Below are positions 1-7,859 of a stretch of 13,651 bases of DNA, in pieces. This stretch comes from Echinostoma caproni (taxonomy: Eukaryota > Platyhelminthes > Trematoda > Plagiorchiida > Echinostomatidae), in NCBI GenBank assembly GCA_900618425.1, contig UZAN01042287.1, forward strand, positions 36,112 to 49,762. The letters run 5' to 3'. The stretch's first letter is position 1, and each line of letters opens with the position of its first letter. A model generated the notes under the pieces. The model saw nothing but the letters and a program-made list of their open reading frames with translations. It searched no databases and had not been told where the DNA came from. The position numbers and the translations under genes are program-made.

Positions 1-1500
1 CGCATCTAATGAGTGACCAATCCAGGCGTGACGATGAATGCGCGTCAAATGTGGCGCAATAAGTTTTGAAGCTCCGTGATTCATACAATTATTTGGCAAA
101 GATGTTCTTTCAACCCCCAACACAACTAATGCTGCTATTTCTGGACTCAAGCTACTCAAGCAATTGGCTAATATAATGGATTTTGGATCATGCTGTTATC
201 GCATTGTCCTAGTTTATTCATCATCTTTTATTCCTCATTTAAATTGTTTCTTTCGTGCATATCTGTAATGTTTTGGCTAGTGCATAACGTCATCGTTCTG
301 ATTGAGCGGTTGCTTCTCGAGAAAGATCAAAGGTGATTGGAATAGGTAAGCCAATAAACGGTGAGTCCATTTGGAATTTCGCGCTTTCCTAGCGTTTGTC
401 ACTCTGACATAGACATTAGCGATCCACCGCACACTTTGTCAGTCAGAATCATTAAACATGTCGCTGACGTGATTTTTTCATTCTATCTGAACTACGTCGC
501 GTAGTCTGTGAAGCTATTTTCCGACTAGGATTTAATATGTGAAGAACCACTACTAAATGTTTTCAATGCGTCTGTGTTGCACACACACATACCCCTCGGG
601 ATCTTCAATAATTGTCTATGTGATCATAATCTGAAATACCTCTAACTACCTAACACGCAGTATAGACGACAATCTATGGTAACATACGTACAAAGCCCNG
701 CCCTACGTATCGGATAAAAACATCGGAAGTCTTTTCCGGTTATTATTATTGTCTTAGCCCTTCTTTTCTTAGACCTTGTCGATCGGTATCAGTAACTCAC
801 CTTGTCTTCAATTCTCTGTCAGTCTGACACAAGTAAAAATGTGTTCAAAGCAGACTGGTCCGGTACACAACGCTTCTCAATGTTCTGAATGTCCAAATAT
901 ACGATCAGAGTGTGAGTGAGCAACATCCGGCCATGGAACTAGAATGTTAGTTATTTCTTATCCAGCTTTTCATTTGTATTTGTATTTCTATACCTCTTGT
1001 AAGTCTAGATGCTTCTATTTCAGTTAAAAATGTACGCGGTTCGTCACGCGTAACGAAATATACAGTTTCATGTAACAAGCAAGGTAAAGAATGTCGCTGA
1101 AGTTTGTTTCATGTACTAAACTTTTGACGTAGTTCATTTGAGACCTGTTCCTTTTTGGTTAGGAGCCAGGTCAGCTAGGGGAATTTTTATGAATAAATAA
1201 ATACGAGAGGGTAGATACCAAACTGAGGAGCGTGTGGACGGATGGGAAGGACAAGATGATAGATCCAGGTGCAGTGGATTAAGAGGGTCGTCTAGTATCT
1301 TATCCGCAAATTTAACACAAGAGTTCATATGACCATTGATAAGTTCTGTGATTTTTGAATCGACTGATGATCCTCAAACCACGACGAATGGTCTAGAATT
1401 CTTCTTGTAAAAGAGNGATTGGAATGGTGGGGGGGGGGAAACGAATTGGTGAACGAAAGAGGAAAGGACTGACTGTGTGGTTCGGAATTGTTTGAGTTTG
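1..1500. other. No recognisable gene; anonymous non-coding DNA
   Basis: I find no open frame with a recognisable domain on either strand and no tRNA or rRNA. The only marked low-complexity signal is a run of ten G at 1429-1438. Ambiguous bases stand at 699 and 1416. A 64-residue minus-strand frame ending near 1134 has no motif I recognise. The stretch could be intergenic or intronic; the sequence does not tell which. Confidence 0.6.
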
Positions 1501-1527
1501 TGTAACTGGTATAAATTCTTATAGATT

Positions 1528-1557
1528 AGTTCGTTTACGAATCACCGTAAACGAACT
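1528..1557. repeat. Perfect 12-bp inverted repeat (hairpin), 6-nt loop
   Basis: The arm AGTTCGTTTACG (1528-1539) and its exact reverse complement CGTAAACGAACT (1546-1557) are separated by AATCAC. This is seen directly. It could be a cruciform or RNA hairpin, or a terminal part of a small inverted-repeat element, since another inverted repeat follows 37 bp downstream. It is not followed by a T run, so nothing marks it as a terminator. Confidence 0.85.
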
Positions 1558-1593
1558 TGTTCGCTGCTCTAGGTTGTTCTGAATGTCATGTCA

Positions 1594-1703
1594 ACCGATA
1601 AGCCGGAACGCACTCTACCAGATACCACACAAAAACAACAATTCATTATGGTCCTATCTGATGGGGGATTACAGAGTCGAGTGTCATTCCCCGACTTATC
1701 GGT
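1594..1703. repeat. Separated inverted repeat, possible MITE-like unit
   Basis: ACCGATAAGCCGG (1594-1606) pairs with CCGACTTATCGGT (1691-1703), 12 of 13 positions, enclosing 84 bp. Similarity may continue weakly inward through an ACTC motif on both arms. No open frame lies inside. A short non-autonomous inverted-repeat element is possible, but I see no clear target-site duplication and only one copy. Confidence 0.5.
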
Positions 1704-1732
1704 GCAGACGATGTAAAACAACATTCAATTAT

Positions 1733-1782
1733 TTGTTCTTTTGACATATCAGCTCATTTTCCCGTCAAGGTGTACTGCTACT
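1733..1782. repeat. Left copy of a ~50-bp direct repeat
   Basis: This segment shares an aligned block with 3663-3722 in the same orientation: TTGTTCT, then TTGAC, CAGCTCATTTT, CCCGTCAA, GTGT, CTG and CTACT in order, with a few substitutions and an insertion of about 10 bp in the right copy. The pair brackets the transposase remnant. Because both copies have the same orientation they are not terminal inverted repeats. Confidence 0.75.
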
Positions 1783-2217
1783 CAAGTTGGGGATGCGTCA
1801 TATCCGGGTTATGATAACCTTTGAGCAATGACCAATGATCTGTTTAAATTCATCGGTGCTCCAGCAAGGACAAGTGAGATTATCGTTCATTCCTTCACAC
1901 AGGCACGTCCGCGCGACGGCGGTTATCGATTGCTTGGATTTGACATCTTACTCCACACACCCGCTCACCAGTCAATCGGGATTATTGTTCGCTCGTTTAC
2001 ACGTAAATGCAACAGAACCCATCGATAGGCTGAATGGCCGTGGCTTTGGTGACGACTGCAAGAAAGATGACCACATTCGCGTGCCCCACAGAATTGCGTG
2101 AAAAAATCTTCGATTTGAAATTGGGCGATTTCTTTTACGAAAAGACGTTCATCAATAGACGCAGTGAGTAAAATCTTCAATCAGATTGCAGTTATCTTTT
2201 GGTGGCTGCATCAACGG

Positions 2218-3360
2218 CTGATTCAATGTGAGTTTGAACCCAGCTTTTATGAAAGCGTCGATCAGTCCGTGCACGTGCACAGACACCCACTTCGGATTTC
2301 ATGCTAAGTTACTCATCTTTGATCAAAGACAAAACATATTCCTGTAAATGTTAGCGAAACGAACATTTGAAAGACCAAATCACACACTGATCCATTGTTG
2401 TAACATCGAAGAATAGTTCGGAGGCAGCCTTACTGATTTGAATACTGCTATTTTGATACTGCAAGCACGGTATCTATAAATAGTAAAATAGAGCGTTTTT
2501 GAAAAACAATCTTGCAGCTGACATCCGACAGCTAATTGTGAAATGACGCAGAAGTCATCCAAGGGGTCTTTGAAGAATTATGACTGCAGGAAAGGCCTTT
2601 CCTATTGATACCTCGGAGGTATCGCGGAGTTTGAAATTCTCCAGCAACCAAAGTTGATAACTTTTCTCCATTATTCTTCCACAAAGCAGTAACGTGACTC
2701 TTTCTCTGGATTTCTTGGATCCAGAAACTGCATATTCCTTCAAGATTTAATGTTCTTTCCGGGAGCTACTTGTACTAAAAGGCTGTTTCATCTGCAGTGA
2801 AAATTTCACAGTCAGCCTATCCATGGATCAACTGCAGTAACCCCTGCTCGAAACTCATCCACTGCATCACGTGGTAACATCAAACGTTCCCCTTAAACCT
2901 ATCAAGTAATGCGCATGATTAGTTGCTTGTCTCTTACTTTGCAAAATTGAATACCACATTTGTTTAACCAAGAACGAAACCAACTTTTGGAAGCCTTGAA
3001 GTCACGATGATACATTCTTTGTGGTAACTGAATTGCCTTCTTACAAAGGATGCTTTCCATCATGGGGAACTTGCCGTGCTTTTCACTCATGACAGTAAAT
3101 CAAGACAAGGTTGACTCATTCACTGTCTTGAAATTTTCGTTGGTTTTCGGGTGGCATCTTTTTTGAGATGCTCTAGCATTCACAAATTATCCGATATTGG
3201 TTCGATGGGATATGACACCGTAAACAGCTTTTCCCGAAATATCAAGTGATTCGGCTATGGAGCTCTGAGTTGCACCTGGCTGATTCAAGATTTCCAGCAC
3301 GTTCTGATTGATAGACGATCGCACATTTTGAAGTCAAATGACACTCTTTGATTGTTTGCA
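2218..3360 (-). pseudogene. Pogo/Tigger-type (CENP-B-like) transposase remnant
   Basis: Known role of the family: a nuclear DDE/D transposase that cuts and pastes a DNA transposon with TA target sites. Read on the minus strand, the pieces appear in family order. A first helix-turn-helix (3190-3309) reads NVLEILNQPGATQSSIAES and LDISGKAVYGVI, matching the CENP-B N-terminal type. A second (2950-3000) reads FKASKSWFRSWLNKCGI, matching the CENP-B-type HTH. The catalytic domain follows with IFTADETAF (first Asp at 2790-2792), SKKSRERVTLLLCG (near 2700), EKLSTLVAGEFQTPRYLRG, PWMTSAF (near 2555), ILLFIDTVLA (second Asp at 2472-2474), VRLPPNYSSMLQQ, and MDQCVIWSFK (third Asp at 2390-2392). LIDAFIKAGF (2236-2265) resembles the family's C-terminal helix. 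At least four frame changes and several in-frame stops (for example TAA at 3187-3189) show it is dead. Element ends were not found. The family call is strong; host function as a domesticated CENP-B-like gene is ruled out by the breaks. Confidence 0.85.
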
Positions 3361-3662
3361 AAGGTTTGCCTTCCTTGCAAAGATTATCCAAATAGTGAAC
3401 AGTGTCATGCTCGCGTCACACTAGATGAAACGCCATTGTCTGACTGTGACGGTTCAGGGTGGATGGTCAATGGTTGTTCCGAATATCGGCCAACGACCAA
3501 GTGAGTACGTATCAGGAACTGCGACATATGGAAGGATGCGACATTGCATAGTCAGAAACTAAATTATTACGCATACGGCTGGTTTCGGTTTTCGAAAAGT
3601 GGTAAAGATATTAGAAAATGCGACTTCTCAGGGGGTGCAACATAGCAGAAAATTGACTGTAG

Positions 3663-3722
3663 TTGTTCTAATTGACTACCAGCTCATTTTTCCCGTCAAA
3701 GTGTGCTGATGCTACTGCTACT
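3663..3722. repeat. Right copy of a ~50-bp direct repeat
   Basis: Partner of the block at 1733-1782, about 1.9 kb away and in the same orientation. On the minus strand it falls at the end of a 64-residue frame ending in AHFDGKNELVVN; the left copy reads a similar but broken string. Whether that frame was ever coding cannot be decided. Confidence 0.75.
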
Positions 3723-4860
3723 GTTCCGTGATTACGCTTGGTTTGCCTTAAAAAGTCTTCCGACTGTGGGTTGGTGATGAATAGTTGCGTTTTGTTGATT
3801 CCAATGAATACTCTAATCAAAAGGGTTTTTTGACAGTAACCTGTCATCTCCCCCCCCTCCAAAATGCCTCACGATTTCCGCCGCTCCGTTAATCCAAATC
3901 TATCCACCTATTGTTTTCATAACACAAATAATGGAATTCTCTGTTTGAAAAAGGTATTTATATGATCTACTACATTTAATTAAAAAAAATCTATTACGAG
4001 ACATGAAACATTTTTGATTTTCTTCATCAGCAGAAGGGTAATAAAACTTGAGAATGTTCTGTCACAATACGGACTAAACTTTGAATACATAAAAGGAGAA
4101 CACTGGTTCTGGAAAAATCAATAAAGTGGTCAGAATTTACCATTTACACTTGGAATGGGTAGAGCGTAGAGGATCATGTTAATAGCCCAAACATGACATG
4201 TCAAACCAACTGCTCAGCTATCTGTCGGTCGTTTTTGTTCTACTGAAATGTAACCATAGATCCCTGCGAATTCATGAGAACGCAATATACAAAACTGAAA
4301 ACAATATTTCGGTAAAAGAATGGAGCTAAGGTAGCACACGATGATTTGTTTCGAGGCAAGGAGATTTGCCATTCTGTATTGAACTTATTCTTAGGTAAAG
4401 AAAACAATATTCCTCCCTTCTCGTATTTCGTCACGTGTCTATATGTAATCAAATTCGTGTTTTCTCAATATGTCTTATCTGATCAATACGGCCAATGATA
4501 GTAGACGTCAATTCAAGAATTAAATTCCTTGGAATCCTGCCCCCACCACCCCCTTGCACACATACACACAAGCATTTTTTGTCAGGCCGTAGAATGTGAA
4601 TTGTTTGATATGTGTGGTTTGTTCAGGAGTGGAATCTCGAATGTCGTATTTCATTCAATGCACTTGACTAATTAGGTCAAGGATTAGCGGAAAAAGGGGC
4701 GCGCGGAAACACCAAACACTGCGCAACTAAATTAATGTTTAATGGGTACGTGGAAGAGAGAAATGATAAACGAATTGATTTCTGTTTCCTTCATTGCAGC
4801 AAGTACGAGCTATATTCACTCTACAATCCAACTATTACGTAGTGTCCTGAGTTGGAATAT
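3723..4860. other. No recognisable gene; AT-rich non-coding DNA
   Basis: Only short simple-sequence tracts stand out: a run of eight C at 3850-3857 and an interrupted C/CA-rich stretch near 4539-4570. The minus-strand frame at 4240-4452 has no motif I know. Nothing else is supportable. Confidence 0.55.
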
Positions 4861-5110
4861 TTCCGATTGATTCTAAAGTGGGCCATGCTGGTAACCGCTG
4901 AACAGAAACGTACAAATATGATTTGTCCTGCATTGTGTGGAGAAACAATTTGCCCACAAGTAAAACGGATAGCGAGCGCGCTTCAGCTCAGCCGGGATTC
5001 GAACCACAATTAGTCCCGTGGGTTCGCTATACTGATGATATAGTCCAACCAATTTTACAGTGCTTACCAACCAATTCGTTCCCGGTTCGATTAGATTATT
5101 TAATCACTAA
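4860..5110 (-). repeat. Possible tRNA-related dispersed repeat (B-box match)
   Basis: On the minus strand the segment contains GGTTCGAATCC (plus coordinates 4995-5005), a full match to the internal Pol III B-box consensus GGTTCGANNCC, followed by CGGCTGAGC. A weak A-box-like string (TTGGTTGGTAAGCACTG) lies about 65 bp upstream, which is further than in a tRNA. There is no tRNA cloverleaf that I can draw. It may be a fragment of a third SINE family or a chance match in another repeat. The 65- and 71-residue frames here show no domain. Confidence 0.35.
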
Positions 5111-5235
5111 TGGATACGGGGATAATAACAGTGTATAGATGGTGTGATGGAAATGATTGTGATAACTGACATGGAGCACTGGTCCATTTTTGGAGGACTC
5201 GTCAACAGTGCGTACGTTTTGTGACCCTGTCAGGC

Positions 5236-5246
5236 GGTTCGAGTCC
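5236..5246 (+). promoter_or_regulatory. Pol III B-box overlapping the ribozyme core
   Basis: GGTTCGAGTCC matches the consensus GGTTCGANNCC at every position. Its final C is also C3 of the hammerhead CUGACGA motif, so promoter and ribozyme share a base. In copies A2 and A3 the two are about 40-60 bp apart. Confidence 0.65.
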
Positions 5247-5290
5247 TGACGAGTCCCAAACAGGACGAAACAGCTGTCCAGTGAGTACTC
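5241..5290 (+). ncRNA. Hammerhead ribozyme (type I core), copy A1
   Basis: All conserved core positions are present: CTGACGA (5246-5252), stem II GTCC/GGAC (5253-5256 with 5263-5266) closing loop CAAACA, GAAA (5267-5270), and a GUC cleavage triplet (5276-5278). Stem III is minimal: A5270-U5277 and C5271-G5276 closing AGCU, within the palindrome ACAGCUGU. The stem I 3' strand CAGTG (5279-5283) is the family form, but its normal partner CACTG is absent; only GAGU (5241-5244) with ACUC (5287-5290) could pair across a bulge. Core and stem II closely resemble the schistosome Sm-alpha ribozyme. The core is intact, but the weak stem I makes self-cleavage doubtful. Confidence 0.8.
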
Positions 5291-5299
5291 TTTGTCGGT

Positions 5300-7165
5300 C
5301 ATCACAAACATTTCCATCGCATTTGAACGCATTTACTTCGTGGGGAATTAACGATCTCCCAAGGAGTGAAACCCACACACAAGATCGTCACCAGTGCCTG
5401 ATGCCTCTGAACAATCGAATGAGGTAATCCCAGATTGATACTCTGAAAATTGATCTAGTCATTCACACAGTGTTCGAAGGTTTTGGATATTACACTTGAA
5501 TATTTTGGGTATTGTCTGAAATCCTCATAAGTGCAGAGACACCGACGGCTTGAATCTAAATGTGCTTACAACTAAAGGCCGGATGAATTCAATCATTCTA
5601 TCAACCATTGAGTGATAACTGCACAAAAAATCCAGAAAATCACCCCACCCACCCCCGCGCATGATAGGATTTCCGAGCACTTAATATTTCCGTACATCAT
5701 CCAGCACTCGTGTTCAATGTATCTACAACAATTTTGCCCTTTCGGTCGTACTGGTTGCGTCAGACAATGTAGAACCCCGAAGAATCACAGAGAAAACAGA
5801 GTGCTTGCAGTTGGATTTTGTTTGGATCAAATCCTCCGGTATGGATTGGAATCAATCAAATTTATGTCTGTGAAATAGGAACCCCGGACAATCATTACAA
5901 TCGGGTGCACAAAACTCAGATTTGCATACAAAGTGATAGGCAAAAGGATTCCCTATCCTCAAAATGACCACTGTATGCATGAATTACAAACCTGCAACAA
6001 GATAGAATTCCTGTGGTCTTGTGTAGGTTCCCATTCTAGGCGCATCTCTACAGGCAACTTAGCTAGGCTTCCAACGGTTAGTTTGGAGCCAATCTATGTT
6101 CTTCGTGATGATGTTGCCCTCGGGTCGCGTCCACCTCCTCTTCACAAATGGGGGTGGCTAGTCTCGGTCTGTTGGCAACACAATCTCAATCTGAAGCGCA
6201 ATGCTATTGGGTCTCGTACACTTTGTTACGTTCGGATTTCGAGGCTGGTAAACCACTGATTGGATGTCCTGCGTGTCTGGACAAAGTAATCGAGCAGAAA
6301 CAATAAACAGGAACATCGGAATTTCACAAAACGAAAAACTATCAATCTAATATGCTGCGACGGTGTGGAGCATCAATGCATCTTATCTTTATTCTTCAAC
6401 AGCCTCGCTCCACCCCCGGTCTTCTACATTTTAATTTCGTTGGAATAGAAAGATGACCGTGAGTGGCAATCCCCATGGATGCACCGATTCACATTTTACC
6501 CCAAACCTTAAGTTTCGATTGGCAGGGGTTGGAATGGGTGGGAGCAATTATGCATAACTCAGTCTGCCCCCCCCCTCCCGTTTCCTCTGAGCTCCCACGC
6601 CCATCCTCCGCGCTTTCCAGAAGGATTTCATCTCTCCGCTTAAGCTTACAGTTCTACCATGCTTTTCACTGTTCAACTTGGATCAATAATGCATGTGTAC
6701 CGATGGTGACTGATTGTGTTGTGCTTAAATAACGTATGCAGAGATACTCAATTAGTGAAAAATTATGCGATTAAAATAGTTGGGTACTAAAATAAGTGAG
6801 ACTACAGTTACGTGAGTCAATCGGTTGGGAATGAAACTCGTCTTCCCGTGACCATTCATCCATCACTGTACCGTCTATCACGTGACCTACAAATCACGTA
6901 CATATTGCAGAAAGATAGTTCAGTACAAGGGCACCACTGATCGTAGTTAACGATATAGCGCAGCCAAACTCATGTCACATATTAGCATTTTTAGTCCTTT
7001 GCCTTAAAGAACAAATTTAACGATAAAAACCCGGAGACGATAATCCTCAGAATGGTAAACTGAAAACGTATATTCTATAGACACTTGGGTGTTTCAATTC
7101 CTAAACTCGCCCATGATTAATCAATCGTAATATGGTAATACTTGATAAGTTCCTTTTAATTGAAT
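5300..7165. other. No recognisable gene; anonymous non-coding DNA
   Basis: Frames of 88, 108 and 89 residues (5612-5878, 5933-6259, 6463-6732, plus strand) carry no domain, signal peptide or family motif that I recognise, and they read through C-rich simple sequence (5641-5658; nine C at 6567-6575). Segment 6020-6260 is richer in GC than its surroundings and could be a fragment of a dispersed repeat, but no second copy lies in this window. Confidence 0.5.
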
Positions 7166-7168
7166 AAA

Positions 7169-7195
7169 CAAATCAAATCCCCCATTCTTATCATA
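7169..7195. repeat. 27-bp direct repeat, left of SINE A2
   Basis: It begins CAAATCAAATCC and ends TCATA, matching 7539-7565 at 22 of 27 positions in the same orientation. The right copy lies inside what looks like the A-family tail, so the left one may be the tail of an earlier, truncated family A copy rather than a target-site duplication. Confidence 0.55.
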
Positions 7196-7346
7196 CAACA
7201 ATTAGTCAGGTTGTGAAAGTTTTTAACCGGGTCATAACTCCTGGAAGGCTAGTGCTGAGATAGAAGAGGTTTGATGTCCACAAAGATCGGTTGTGCTATA
7301 TCGTGTATGATCAAAATGAGAACCGGTGTGATCAGTTGCCCCGGGG

Positions 7347-7402
7347 TGGCTGAGTGCGTAGTATGCTTGCGTTCTACCTGTGAGTTCCCGGGTTCACGAG
7401 CC
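7347..7402 (+). promoter_or_regulatory. Pol III A-box and B-box of SINE A2
   Basis: TGGCTGAGTGC at 7347-7357 fits the A-box consensus TRGCNNAGYGG except at the last bases, and GGTTCACGAGCC at 7391-7402 is a B-box with one extra base. Spacing of about 33 bp between the boxes is as in tRNA genes. The B-box insertion should weaken TFIIIC binding, so this copy is likely silent. Confidence 0.6.
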
Positions 7403-7424
7403 CCAGTTAGGGTTCAATGGATTC

Positions 7425-7482
7425 GTTCACTGCTGCTGCTGCTGCTGCTGAAACCCAACCAAGTCGAAACAGCTGTCCAGTA
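7425..7482 (+). ncRNA. Hammerhead remnant destroyed by CTG expansion, copy A2
   Basis: The 3' half is perfect: GAAA (7466-7469), palindrome ACAGCTGT (7469-7476), cleavage triplet GTC (7475-7477) and CAGT (7478-7481). The 5' half is not: where other copies read CACTGCTGATGA, this one has CA followed by seven CTG units (7430-7450) and then AAACCC. The catalytic CUGAUGA is therefore missing and stem II has decayed. It cannot cleave as a hammerhead. Confidence 0.75.
7430..7450 (+). repeat. (CTG)7 microsatellite inside the ribozyme core
   Basis: Seven perfect CTG units. Copy A3 has two units at the same place and copy A4 three, which points to expansion by slippage from the native CTGCTG of stem I plus core. 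Confidence 0.9.
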
Positions 7483-7538
7483 CTTCCTAGTGTCTTAGCT
7501 CAAGCTTCATTTACACGTCGAAATTCTCATCACACAAT

Positions 7539-7565
7539 CAAATCAAATCCTTCACTCCTCTCATA
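7539..7565. repeat. 27-bp direct repeat, in the tail of SINE A2
   Basis: Partner of 7169-7195 (22 of 27 identical), 370 bp apart. See that entry for the two readings. Confidence 0.55.
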
Positions 7566-7625
7566 ATCCAAAGTCGATTGTACACAAGCTGCCCCGTCAT
7601 TGCTTATCCAACGACTAAAAATGGG

Positions 7626-7856
7626 CATGTGTGGGCAGTGGTTTAGTCTTTGTCAGTGGCATGCTTTAGATCTTATGGTCCGAGGTTCGAGGCCCGCCAC
7701 CACCTCCCAACTTTCGTGGTAGGCCGCTTTGCTGATAAATTTCCGGTTCAATACACCACCTAACCTTTTGGGACCTTGTGTTGTTCGCCACACCAAGTCC
7801 CGAGCGGGGGCAAGGTTATCGGGGTCCACCCCATCCTGCTGCTATTCATCACACAA
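7626..7856 (+). repeat. SINE B1: second tRNA-derived family
   Basis: The tRNA-like head has an A-box-like TGGGCAGTGGTTTAG (from 7632) and a perfect B-box GGTTCGAGGCC (7684-7694). The body matches copy B2 through ordered blocks: GGTCCGAG, CCCGCCA, GTTCAATAC, CCTAACCT, CAAGTCCCGAGC and a shared end TTCATCACAC. No CUGANGA...GAAA core is visible, so this is a family separate from A. It follows A2 almost directly. A 5-bp A run with a local AT palindrome follows the end (7867-7880), but no clear poly-A tail. Confidence 0.75.
7684..7694 (+). promoter_or_regulatory. Pol III B-box of SINE B1
   Basis: GGTTCGAGGCC fits GGTTCGANNCC exactly. The copy in B2 (10760-10770) has one change, GATTCGAGTCC. Confidence 0.65.
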
Positions 7857-7859
7857 ATG

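Larger units (their letters stand above)
5171..5290 (+). repeat. SINE A1: tRNA-like head plus hammerhead ribozyme
   Basis: A short tRNA-derived element. A degenerate A-box region (around 5205, ending AGTGCGTA as in copy A2) is followed by a perfect B-box GGTTCGAGTCC (5236-5246), whose last C is the first base of a hammerhead core. The 17-nt string from C5266 to T5282 is identical to copy A2 (7465-7481), which ties the copies into one family. SINEs of this build are transcribed by RNA polymerase III from the internal boxes and moved by a partner retroelement (family knowledge). Ends are approximate: no poly-A tail or target-site duplication is evident. Confidence 0.7.
7217..7610 (+). repeat. 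SINE A2: longest family A copy
   Basis: Order of parts: an upstream module (7217-7309) that aligns with copy A3 (11658-11761), including GTGCTGAGAT and GGTTGTGCTATATCGTG; a tRNA-like head with A-box TGGCTGAGTGC (7347-7357) and an imperfect, one-base-longer B-box GGTTCACGAGCC (7391-7402); a hammerhead remnant (7425-7482); and a pyrimidine-rich tail (about 7500-7600) that aligns with A3. The upstream module before the tRNA-like head is unusual for a Pol III SINE and may be a separate repeat joined to it. Ends are approximate. It is directly followed by SINE B1. Confidence 0.75.

Noticed and set aside
1807..1819. 13-nt palindrome GGTTATGATAACC
   Set aside because: Too short to distinguish from chance in 13.6 kb, with no supporting context.
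5933..6259. 108-residue plus-strand frame
   Set aside because: No recognisable motif; composition looks like a chance frame through a GC-richer patch.
7347..7402. Functional tRNA gene
   Set aside because: A- and B-boxes are present, but acceptor and anticodon stems do not pair properly and the B-box has an extra base; it is a SINE head.
7271..7498. 75-residue frame with a leucine run
   Set aside because: The leucine run is the translated CTG repeat inside SINE A2, not a membrane segment.
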